A stretch of DNA of 64,000 nt, taken from positions 62,001 to 126,000 of the forward strand of contig NZ_CADIKI010000016.1 in assembly GCF_902859935.1 (NCBI RefSeq), read 5' to 3'. This stretch comes from Paraburkholderia fynbosensis. Lineage in GTDB: Bacteria > Pseudomonadota > Gammaproteobacteria > Burkholderiales > Burkholderiaceae. Within the stretch, counting starts at the first letter, position 1, and each line of letters opens with the position of its first letter. This document shows, piece by piece, positions 36,449 through 44,185 of this stretch. Made by a program: the position numbers and the translations under genes. The notes under the pieces were generated by a model. It had not been told where the DNA came from and did not search any database. It worked only from the letters and a program-made list of their open reading frames with translations.

Positions 36449-36988
36449 TCAAAACAACTCCAGTTCGCCGCTGGTTTCTTCAACGGCGCTCGTGTCCGCG
36501 ACGAAATCGAGCGGCGCATGCGCGCATACGCACACGGTCGCGGCGAGCCGCACGTCGCCGTTGAGCACGACCGAATACGACGACAGCAGAGCCGGCTTCA
36601 ATTCATGCAGATGCGGCAGGCAACGCGCATTCAACACATACGGCGTCGACATGCCGAGGTCTGGAAAGTAGCGCAGCAATTCCTGGTTCATCGCGCCGCA
36701 GCACAGGTTGCAGATTTCCAGAAACGCTTCCTGAAACGGCCGTCCGTCGCTGTCGTTCAGGTAATAGCCGCGCGTGCTGTCGTCTTCGTCGAAATGCAGG
36801 ATCAGCAGCAGCCTGAATACGATCGACGAAATGGTCAGCACGACCACCTGCGTATTCTTCGTTGCGCCGGCGCCGGCTTCGGCAAGCGGTACGATCTCGC
36901 AGAGGTCGTCCGCCTTGACGGGCAGGCGCGTTTGCGCCGCCTTGCGGAAGATGCGTTCGAAGCTGTCACGGGCATGGGCCGAAATCAC
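36449..36988 (-). CDS. CheX-like chemotaxis phosphatase
   Basis: A 179-residue protein with a CheX-type core. FQEAFLEICNLCCGAMNQELL near residue 86 contains the ExxN active motif (EICN). The C-terminus ends VEETSGELELF, very like the EAGELDLF end of the next protein, which implies that the two share a partner. The start overlaps the transducer stop by four bases (ATGA). It probably speeds dephosphorylation of the operon's CheY. Confidence 0.8.
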   Translation of the reverse strand: MISAHARDSFERIFRKAAQTRLPVKADDLCEIVPLAEAGAGATKNTQVVVLTISSIVFRLLLILHFDEDDSTRGYYLNDSDGRPFQEAFLEICNLCCGAMNQELLRYFPDLGMSTPYVLNARCLPHLHELKPALLSSYSVVLNGDVRLAATVCVCAHAPLDFVADTSAVEETSGELELF

Positions 36989-37728
36989 ATCGGCACCTCA
37001 TCGAGTTGTGCATGAAAGCGGTTGGCGAGCGACTCGACGCTGGCAAGCGACGCCGCGATCATCTTGCCGCCCGCCTGGATGTCCTGGAAGGTGGACGTAG
37101 TGGTCAGGTCGTTGCGATGCAAGCTGTCGCGATAGCTCTTCGACAACTCCTCGGAACGCGCGGCGAGCGAGCGCACTTCGCTCGCCACTACCGCGAAGCC
37201 GCGGCCGGCCGGACCCGCGCGCGCCGCTTCGATCGACGCGTTCAGCGACACGATCACCACGTGCCGCACGATCGACGACAACTCCTGATTCTTCGCGTGC
37301 ATGTCGTGATTCTGCGTCATCAGCGAGATCATCTGCTCGTGCCAGCGCTCGAACGTCGCGCCGAGTCCTTTCAGTCGCGCGGCCTCACCGGCGATCTGGC
37401 GCGCCTGGTTGGTCCACTGCTCCGTGCGGCCGCGCGCGGCGTCGAGTGACGCGCGCATTTCATCGGCGCGGGCTGACTGCTGCATCAACTCATCACGCAA
37501 CTGTTCGGTCAACGCATGCAATGCCTGCTCGGCCTGCTCGCGTTCGAGCAGCACTTCGCGATGCGCCGCGTGCACGGCTTCGAGCGCGCCGATCCGCGCT
37601 TGTGCTTCGCTGCGCAACCGCGCCGCCAGCTTCGCGCTGTGCAGCTTGTGAGCGGCCCATGCCGGCAGCGCGATCAACGCGCCGCCCGCGAGCGCAGCGA
37701 GCAGATACTCTTGATACTGTTGAATCAC
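36985..37728 (-). CDS. short MCP-like signal transducer with one membrane helix
   Basis: A 247-residue protein: one N-terminal membrane helix (YLLAALAGGALIALPAWAAH), a long coiled coil rich in Ala, Arg and Glu (residues 30-130), then an MCP signalling segment with the tip-like run IVSLNASIEAARAGPAGRGF near residue 170. There is no HAMP or sensor domain. The usual tip QTNLLALNAAIEAAR is altered to HVVIVSLNASIEAAR. GTG is the start, with AAGGA six bases upstream. It may be an adaptor that links the kinase upstream to the CheX/CheY proteins. Confidence 0.8.
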   Translation of the reverse strand: MIQQYQEYLLAALAGGALIALPAWAAHKLHSAKLAARLRSEAQARIGALEAVHAAHREVLLEREQAEQALHALTEQLRDELMQQSARADEMRASLDAARGRTEQWTNQARQIAGEAARLKGLGATFERWHEQMISLMTQNHDMHAKNQELSSIVRHVVIVSLNASIEAARAGPAGRGFAVVASEVRSLAARSEELSKSYRDSLHRNDLTTTSTFQDIQAGGKMIAASLASVESLANRFHAQLDEVPM

Positions 37729-37760
37729 AACCAATCCTTGCGAAGTCCGTCGGTCGGCGC

Positions 37761-40151
37761 TCAGCCCGCCACTGTGTCGAGGTGCAGTTCGCGGGCCTGG
37801 CCGCGCGCCTGAACGCCGAGCGTGTCGACCGCGACGCTGTCCGGCAGACAGACGATTGTCTGGAACTGACGGAACGGCGCGCCCGTATGGTCGTCGGTGA
37901 AGCGCAGTTCGATGCTGCCGTTCTCGCGCCGCAGGAAGTCGCGCACGGCGTCCATGCCGACGCCACGGCCCGACACTTCGGTGACCGTCTCCGCCGTCGA
38001 GAAGCCCGGCCGGAAAATGAAGTCCGCGACCGCCTCGTCGCTCAGCGCGTCGTGACTGCCGATCCAGCCGCGCTCCAGCGCGATGCCGCGAATCCGTTCG
38101 AGCGCGAGACCACGACCATCGTCGCTGAGGGTGATCTGCAACGCGCCGCTGTCCACGCCCACTTCGATGTCGATCGTGCCGGCCGGGGTTTTGCCTTGCG
38201 CACCGCGAACCTCGGCGGTTTCGATGCCGTGGTCGATCGAATTGCGCAGCAGATGCATGAACACGTTGCTCAGCGTGCCGCCCGCCTGACCGCGCAAACG
38301 GTAACCGTTGTCGTCGATCCGCACGGCCGGCGCGGGCTTGCCCAGCTCGCTCGCGAGCGACGGCAGCGAGTCCAGCACGCCGGACAGTGCGTCGCGCACG
38401 CTCTGGCTGCCCAGTGCGCGCAGCGTCCGGCGCAGCGCATCGCGCATCGACTGCAAGGCGTGAAGCTCGGCGGCGTCGGTGCGCTCCAGCATATTGAGCG
38501 TCTGCTGGATGTCGTCCTTGTCGACCATCACGTAGCGGCCGGTGTTGCCCGCGTCGTTCGCCTGACCTTTGCCCTTGCGCCCGAGGCTCTGCTCGTTGAT
38601 CTTCGCGTAGCTTTCGATCGCCTCGCGCACCCGCGTCAGTTCGCGCATCAGATGCTCCTGATCCCACGAGCGATCCGCGTCCGGCTGGCGCAGCTCGTGA
38701 TAGCTGCGCTCGGTTTCGTGGACGACGTTGGTCAGATGCTGCAGGTTGTAAGTCCGCGCATTGCCCTTGATGGTGTGCATGTTGCGGAACAGCTCGGCGA
38801 TCGCCGCATGATCCGCTTCCGAATGCTTGCGAATGATGCGCTCGTTCTCGCTGACAAAGCCCGCAGAACTCTCGATGAAGTGATGGAACTTTTCCTCGCT
38901 GACCGCGAGAATCTCGCCGATCATGTCGAGGCGGCGGCGCTGTTCGCTCGCTTCGGCCGCGAGCTTGCGCAGTTCGGTGACGTCGCGCACGCACAGCATC
39001 AGGCGCACGACGGTGTCGTTTTCGTCGGTGATCGCCGACCAGCTGAGGTCGAGTATCTTCACGCGGTCATCGGGCATGCGCTTCGAAATCTCGCCCACCA
39101 GCAGGTGCTGATTGAACGCGAAGTTGATGCAGTCTTCGCCGAGGCACGCATGCGTGGCCGCGTCGATTTGCGACAGCGCGTCGGCGCCGAGTTCGGTATC
39201 CGCGAAAACGAGGTCCATCAGCGCGCGCCCGGCGATGTCCTTCGTCTCGAAGATGTCTTCCAGATACGCCGAGTACTCCGCGTGAATCTTCGCCCCGTCG
39301 ACCACCGTCAGAATGCCCTGCTGCATGTTCTGCAACATCGCCTGGATGTCGGCAGTTTTCTGTTTGAGTTGCGCGGAGCTTTCCTGGATCTTCTCGATCA
39401 TGCCGTTGAACGCGACGATCGAGCGGCCTATCTCGTCGAGCCGTCCCACCGGCACGCGGCGCGTGAAGTCCTGGCTCGACGCGATCTCGCTCATCATGGC
39501 CTGCATGTGGCTGAGCGGGCGGGTGATCTGGCGATAGAGCAGCGCGCCGATCGAAGTCAGCAGAATGATCGCGAGGCCAGTGACGGATGCGATAGCCGTG
39601 GTCGTCGTGGCGAGCGTGGCGTTGAGCGCCGTAATCGCGTCGTCTTTCTCGCGATTCTTCTCGACGCGCAAGGTCTCGACGATGCCTTCGAGTTCGTCGC
39701 GATACTGCGCGACGTTAGCGAACAGATACGCCTGCGCGAGTTCGTTCTTGCCGTCGGCTTTCATTTTCGCCGTGTCGGCAATCGCGGAGAAGTAGTTCTC
39801 GAGGCTGTCCTTCGCCTGCACGACGAGACCTTGCTGCGCGTGGCTCGCGGCCTGCCTGGCCTGCAGCGCTAGCGCCTGTTGCAGCGAGGCTTTTTTCTTC
39901 TTCAGTTCGTCCTCGGCCTGGGCGACCATGTTGGCATCGGGCGCATAGACGAGCGTCATCGTTGCGAGCTGCACGTCCTTGACTTGCGACACGAGGTCGG
40001 CGGACGCGAGTGCGCTGGGCACCACGCCCTCGGTCACCTTGCGTACTTCGGCGGCGCTGCCGCGTGTCTGGTAGACGGCGTAGCCGCCGATCGCCGACAA
40101 GGCGACGAACATCAGAACAACCAATAGCGTGATGCGATGACGGATCGTCAT
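37761..40151 (-). CDS. membrane chemotaxis histidine kinase (4HB-HAMP-PAS-Hpt-HATPase)
   Basis: A 796-residue kinase. It begins with a membrane helix (LLVVLMFVALSAIGGYAVY), a periplasmic four-helix bundle, a second helix near residue 195 and HAMP near 215-265. A PAS-like part (295-410) is followed by an Hpt domain with the phospho-His in NMHTIKGNARTYN near 470 and a CheA-type ATPase: MHLLRNSIDHGIE, LSDDGRGLALERI and FRPGFSTAETVTEVSGRGVG. No CheW-like domain follows; the protein ends about 45 residues later. It joins receptor and kinase in one chain, so it needs no separate receptor. It is first in the operon. Confidence 0.9.
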   Translation of the reverse strand: MTIRHRITLLVVLMFVALSAIGGYAVYQTRGSAAEVRKVTEGVVPSALASADLVSQVKDVQLATMTLVYAPDANMVAQAEDELKKKKASLQQALALQARQAASHAQQGLVVQAKDSLENYFSAIADTAKMKADGKNELAQAYLFANVAQYRDELEGIVETLRVEKNREKDDAITALNATLATTTTAIASVTGLAIILLTSIGALLYRQITRPLSHMQAMMSEIASSQDFTRRVPVGRLDEIGRSIVAFNGMIEKIQESSAQLKQKTADIQAMLQNMQQGILTVVDGAKIHAEYSAYLEDIFETKDIAGRALMDLVFADTELGADALSQIDAATHACLGEDCINFAFNQHLLVGEISKRMPDDRVKILDLSWSAITDENDTVVRLMLCVRDVTELRKLAAEASEQRRRLDMIGEILAVSEEKFHHFIESSAGFVSENERIIRKHSEADHAAIAELFRNMHTIKGNARTYNLQHLTNVVHETERSYHELRQPDADRSWDQEHLMRELTRVREAIESYAKINEQSLGRKGKGQANDAGNTGRYVMVDKDDIQQTLNMLERTDAAELHALQSMRDALRRTLRALGSQSVRDALSGVLDSLPSLASELGKPAPAVRIDDNGYRLRGQAGGTLSNVFMHLLRNSIDHGIETAEVRGAQGKTPAGTIDIEVGVDSGALQITLSDDGRGLALERIRGIALERGWIGSHDALSDEAVADFIFRPGFSTAETVTEVSGRGVGMDAVRDFLRRENGSIELRFTDDHTGAPFRQFQTIVCLPDSVAVDTLGVQARGQARELHLDTVAG

Positions 40152-40442
40152 TTGAACCCCCGGGGTCTGGCCTGCGCGCCAGCCCTCGATCGGAGCAGCG
40201 CGTTTTTGTGCGAAATATGGTCTGACTTGCAGCGCTGCCGAGTATTGCCGACGCATATTACTCAGCGATGACTACATAGCTTTTTTCGCACATCCGAGGG
40301 GCTAAATTTAGTTCTAAAGTTTTCGTGGAAACGGCCGTTATTTGACGGCCGTTCTATTGCGATGCAATTGCGTCGCTGAGAAAAACGCTCGATGTGTACG
40401 GCTTCGCGCGGATCCGATCGCGCCGCACGCACTCGCCCTGCG

Positions 40443-40526
40443 CTCCCGAATTTCCTCACCTTTGAAGCTAAAGTGCGCTGACAGGTGCGCATATTCTCAC
40501 CTCGCCGGCTCCCGAATCTTCTCACC
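40443..40526 (+). repeat. two 18-mers and a partial copy of the CTCCCG...CTCACC family
   Basis: CTCCCGAATTTCCTCACC at 40443-40460 and CTCCCGAATCTTCTCACC at 40509-40526. Between them GCGCATATTCTCACC (near 40480) keeps only the 3' half. They lie just beyond the 3' end of the broken efflux-porin gene. Confidence 0.75.
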
Positions 40527-40535
40527 TGTTCGGTG

Positions 40536-40850
40536 TCAGCCATGCTCCCAACCACCGCCCAGCACCTTGTATAGCGTCACAAGATTCGCCTGCCGCGACA
40601 GGCTATCCGTCGCAAGCTGCTGTTGCGCGGCAAACAGCGTGCGTTGCGCGTCGAAAGGGGGAGGAAGCTGTCCGTGCCCGCCTTGTAGCGCGCTTCGGCA
40701 AGCGTGCAGTAGCGCTGCGCGGATGCCACGTAGTCGCGATCTGCCTGCACCTGATCGACGTAAGTGGCCCGCGCCGTCAGTGCGTTCGACACTTTCTTGA
40801 GCGCCGTTTGAATCGCGCTTTCGTAGACTTGCGACACGTCACCGTGAGCG
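40536..40850 (-). pseudogene. C-terminal remnant of a NodT/OprM-type outer-membrane efflux protein
   Basis: The minus strand reads VYESAIQTALKKVSNALTAR and LAEARYKAGTDSFLPL, then after a one-base shift near 40655 DAQRTLFAAQQQLATDSL and LVTLYKVLGGGWEHG before the stop. This is the last quarter of an OprM/NodT channel protein. Everything upstream of about 40850 is gone, replaced by the 18-mer array. The cut is likely the border of an inserted element. Confidence 0.8.
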
Positions 40851-40864
40851 GCTATGCCGACAAC

Positions 40865-41118
40865 TCCCTGGAAATCCTCACCTTTGCATCGGTGCGAATT
40901 CTGAGCGGCCACGGATCACCTCCTGGAATCGCTCACCTTTTGATGGTGATCTCCTGGAATTCCTCACCTTTGAGCATATTTCGAGGTTTCCAAGGTGCTG
41001 TTCGGCTCCGCAAACGGCTCACTTCCGGGCGAATGGAGAGCCGTCTCCTGGAACTCCTCACCATTCGCCTCACGGTCGCCATCCCCTGGAAATCCTCACC
41101 ATCCTGGAACAGCTCACC
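40865..41118 (+). repeat. array of six 18-mers, CTCCTGGAANNNCTCACC
   Basis: Copies start at 40865, 40920, 40951, 41045, 41083 and 41101, all in one orientation, such as CTCCTGGAATCGCTCACC and CTCCTGGAATTCCTCACC. Spacing is irregular (18 to 94 bases). They share the length, the CTCC start and the CTCACC end of the CTCCCGAA family but have TGGAA in place of CGAAA. Clustered same-sense copies look like transposase-binding sites at the end of a mobile element. Confidence 0.8.
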
Positions 41119-41149
41119 TTGGTGTGCGTGAGCGGCCGTTCGTCTCAGC

Positions 41150-41362
41150 TGTCAAAAAAGTTGCGACTTGGCCCCTGTGCCGTATAGGCGATTGGGTCGG
41201 CTAACCCTTGCATCAACTGGCGGACAAAGCCGCGACCTATGATGTCGATTGCAACAACCGCGCCGCCAAATTTGGCGAAAGTTGCGACTTTGGCCGCCCC
41301 ATAGCGCTTTGCGCCACGCCGATAAAAGGGTCAGCTTGACGTTTCGAGCGACTTTCGGGCCT
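41150..41362. other. putative left end of the Tn7-like element
   Basis: TGT at 41150 opens TGTCAAAAAAGTTGCGACTT. Four related copies of AAAGTTGCGACTTTGGCC follow: 41157-41173, 41226-41241 (weaker), 41278-41295 and 41341-41361 (GCGACTTTCGGGCC part). A TGT terminus followed by spaced TnsB-site repeats is how Tn7-type ends are built. The last copy is 13 bases before the tniQ stop. Confidence 0.5.
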
Positions 41363-41374
41363 GAAGGCCGTCGC

Positions 41375-42676
41375 TTAGCGTTCTTCGGTTGCTATTTTGC
41401 TCGCCGCGGTTTTTATTGATTTTGATCGGTGTAACTGTGGCTTGCCGCGCGTACGATCGAGATTTGCGACGGTTTTATAGTCGAGTTTAAGAGACGCTCC
41501 GATTTCCCGACGAGTCTTTCCTTGTGCGCGCAGCGCGAGTACGGTTTGCCCTAAAATTGAACGATGTTTACCGCTTCCGGGTCTGCAAGGTTGCGCGTCG
41601 GTGGCATTATGCCCGGACCATTGAGTGAATTTGAAATGCGCGCCACAGTTGCACCAAGCCACATAATGATCGCCTCGCCGCCTCATACCGTCGACAGGAT
41701 GGCGAGTGCCATGGGCAGCGCCGACGTTTATGCAATAGATGACCGGCCGCGGCTTCGGCCGGCGAAATGCGAGGCTGCCGACGTCCCCCCCGGTCATCGC
41801 CTCGCAAGATCCAGCCAACAGGACGATGGCAACCGGCTTTGGCGCATGTGTATCTCTACTTCCACACAGCCCTCGTACTATATTAGTGTCCTGCCCGTTT
41901 GACCCTCCAACCCACCGCAGGAAACCAGGACCAAAATAGCTGGACATTGCCGCTCGCAAATCACGCAAAGTAGACAACTCGATCGCAGCCAAGGTCCTTC
42001 CCGAGGCGAAATCCACGACCTGCTCCCAGAAGGAGCTCGCGTCCACTGAGACCTTGTTTGCCAGCAGCCCATAGGAAAGACGCGCGATTTGATGACAGGC
42101 ATGCAGTTGCGCATCCGACATTTCAATGCCGAGTTGCGAGCAACCTCGCTCATTGAGGTCTGACGGTAGGACATAGCCTTCTCGAAGAACCTTATCGTTG
42201 AAGACCTGCCACAATATGCCGCCATGCCATGGGCAAACACAAACGCCTGGCAGCTGATGCGCCCGCCTCCAATGTCTAGGAACGCCATTCCGTAAATCCT
42301 CATCAAAGCAGGCCTTACAGTAACGAAGTCGACGAGCCCCGCCGCGCTCACGATGCACGCCCGGGGCGTGCCCTCGGTTGAGCGGGGACAGCATCTTCTG
42401 AAACAGATCATTGGCTTCCGACGGCGCAAGCAGCGCAGCGAAATACGGGTAACTTGTTCTCTGTTCGGCGATCTCTCTCGCTGACAGGCCCCAGCAGTTT
42501 CGGGTCACCTCTTCTACCTGCGAAAGACCAAAGGCAAGGCTACCCGGATGAGCACGATAACCGAACAGGTGTTGCATCACGGCTGCTGGCCGAGCATTCA
42601 TATCCGACATGTATCGGGCCACACAACAAAATAGCGGCTCGTCAAGCAGTGGTTCGGCAAGGAATATTGTCATCAC
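41375..42676 (-). CDS. TniQ/TnsD-family target-site protein (second copy)
   Basis: A 433-residue protein. The N-terminus (MMTIFLAEPLLDEPLFCCVAR) is the usual TniQ opening. A zinc-finger region lies near residues 118-150: YCKACFDEDL, then LPGVCVCPWHGG. A second Cys pair (AWCNCGAHF) is near residue 350. The last 80 residues hold a helix-turn-helix (GKTRREIGASLKLDYKTVAN) and a basic tail, as in TnsD proteins that bind a target sequence. TnsD/TniQ brings TnsC to a fixed site. It starts 158 bases after the first TniQ gene stop and is the last gene of the set. Confidence 0.85.
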   Translation of the reverse strand: MMTIFLAEPLLDEPLFCCVARYMSDMNARPAAVMQHLFGYRAHPGSLAFGLSQVEEVTRNCWGLSAREIAEQRTSYPYFAALLAPSEANDLFQKMLSPLNRGHAPGVHRERGGARRLRYCKACFDEDLRNGVPRHWRRAHQLPGVCVCPWHGGILWQVFNDKVLREGYVLPSDLNERGCSQLGIEMSDAQLHACHQIARLSYGLLANKVSVDASSFWEQVVDFASGRTLAAIELSTLRDLRAAMSSYFGPGFLRWVGGSNGQDTNIVRGLCGSRDTHAPKPVAIVLLAGSCEAMTGGDVGSLAFRRPKPRPVIYCINVGAAHGTRHPVDGMRRRGDHYVAWCNCGAHFKFTQWSGHNATDAQPCRPGSGKHRSILGQTVLALRAQGKTRREIGASLKLDYKTVANLDRTRGKPQLHRSKSIKTAASKIATEER

Positions 42677-42834
42677 AAATTCCGGTCATCAGTGGACTTT
42701 TCCAACCAGCCTCTCTGGCGCGGAATCCACCCATTGACACGAAACGGGACGTCAGTTGACAGGCAGTGGAGATGACATACCCCGTCGCTGCACTTTAAGC
42801 GGCTGGTTCGCCAATCAGCTTCGCTTCAATCGGC

Positions 42835-44184
42835 CTAGCCTTTCCGCGTACTTTCGAGCGCTTCTGGGTCAAATCGGCGCACGCGGCGATACAAACCATC
42901 GCGTTCTTTCTGGACAACGCTCACGATACCAGCGGATTTAACCGCTGCTTTCCACTCGCTCGAGGCGCGCGCAGCAGTCGCTTCGACCGACGACCTTGCA
43001 TAACGCTGCGAGCCGCGAGTCAAATTGCGCGCGGTGGTTTCCGATACCCCGAGGCTACGCGCTATTTCCGCACCTGAAAGTCCATCACTTGCCAGCCGTA
43101 CGGCCTCAGCCGCATAGGCCTCACCGTACACTGAAATGGCCGAATCGGCGTCATCGTCGCCCACTTTTTTGACAAACGACATGCCGCAACGGCAATAGCA
43201 GAAAAGCTTCACATGGCTTCTGCGTCGGACTTCGACCGGATGAGCAGGGCCGTGCGCAGCATAGCGGTTCGGACAGACCGGCCAGTGCTCGCCGCTTGCC
43301 GATCCCCGGATTTCGAAAAATACCCAGAGCAGGACCTCAGGCAACGCTGCAGCAGCGCTCTGCGTACCAAGAACGCGGCCCACGACCCAATTCTGTCGAC
43401 CCGAAGGCAACAGATTGCATCGCGAGAGATAGTTCTCACCGAACGTATGAATCAGATCTTCACAGAGCAGCGCAGATTCCAGCGTATTTTTTCCTCGCGC
43501 GTATCCGCAGTTGCGGGCAAGCTCCAACCATCCTCCCTCACCCGGCGGCGATGCATTGCTTCCAGTATCGCAGAGCAAGCTGGCAGACAGATCGCCGATA
43601 CGCCTGATTGCGCTTTGCTCCGATTCAGAGACATCGAACTCAACGGGGACGGCCTGCTTTACATCGGCTAATGTCGGCCACGCGGAATATGCTGGAACAT
43701 TCACAGGATGCTCGAAGAGCCACACACCGTGACGCGGGCACACGAGAACTCCCGGGAGCTGATGGCATCTTTTCCAAGTCGCTGCCCTGCCACTGCTCCG
43801 GTCTTCGTCAGCACATGAACAGCAGTATCTGATGACGTGAGGCCGTTGTATCAGCTTCTGTACATCTCCTCGCTGATGCCTTAAAGACCAATGCATCATT
43901 CGACCCAACAATTGCCTTCTTAACGATCTGGAGCAGAACTTAGCGTAATACGGGAACAGCGTCAGTCTCTCGGCGATCTCCAGGGCTGACATTCCCAGCG
44001 ACGCGCGCGTCTGCTGCGCAACTTCACTGAGGTTATAGGCTAATCCAGTATTGAACCGCGCACCGTAACCGAAAAGGCCGGAAACAAACGTTTTCCAGTC
44101 GCTGACCAGCATCAGCTTTCCGTAGCCGGCCACCATACTGAACAAAGGTTCATCGGGCGCGCCCTCGCACAGATAAACGCTCAT
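42835..44184 (-). CDS. TniQ/TnsD-family target-site protein (first copy)
   Basis: A 449-residue paralogue of the second TniQ. It starts MSVYLCEGAPDEPLFSMVAG, has YCCSCADEDRSSGRAATWKR and LPGVLVCPRHGVWL for the zinc region near 118-155, a FCYCRCGMSF Cys cluster near 348, and a HTH (DGLSGAEIARSLGVSETTAR) near 392. The ATG one base after the tnsC stop is chosen because its N-terminus aligns with the other copy; an in-frame ATG at 44205 would overlap tnsC. Two such long TnsD-like proteins in one element suggest either two targets or a heteromeric complex. Confidence 0.85.
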   Translation of the reverse strand: MSVYLCEGAPDEPLFSMVAGYGKLMLVSDWKTFVSGLFGYGARFNTGLAYNLSEVAQQTRASLGMSALEIAERLTLFPYYAKFCSRSLRRQLLGRMMHWSLRHQRGDVQKLIQRPHVIRYCCSCADEDRSSGRAATWKRCHQLPGVLVCPRHGVWLFEHPVNVPAYSAWPTLADVKQAVPVEFDVSESEQSAIRRIGDLSASLLCDTGSNASPPGEGGWLELARNCGYARGKNTLESALLCEDLIHTFGENYLSRCNLLPSGRQNWVVGRVLGTQSAAAALPEVLLWVFFEIRGSASGEHWPVCPNRYAAHGPAHPVEVRRRSHVKLFCYCRCGMSFVKKVGDDDADSAISVYGEAYAAEAVRLASDGLSGAEIARSLGVSETTARNLTRGSQRYARSSVEATAARASSEWKAAVKSAGIVSVVQKERDGLYRRVRRFDPEALESTRKG

Positions 44185-44185
44185 T

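Noticed and set aside
37446..39872. 808-codon open frame on the plus strand
   Set aside because: Antisense shadow of the chemotaxis kinase gene, with no recognisable domain and low-complexity composition.
40865..41118. CRISPR array
   Set aside because: The six repeats are only 18 bases long, irregularly spaced (18 to 94 bases), varied inside, and have no spacers of equal length. No cas gene is in the window.
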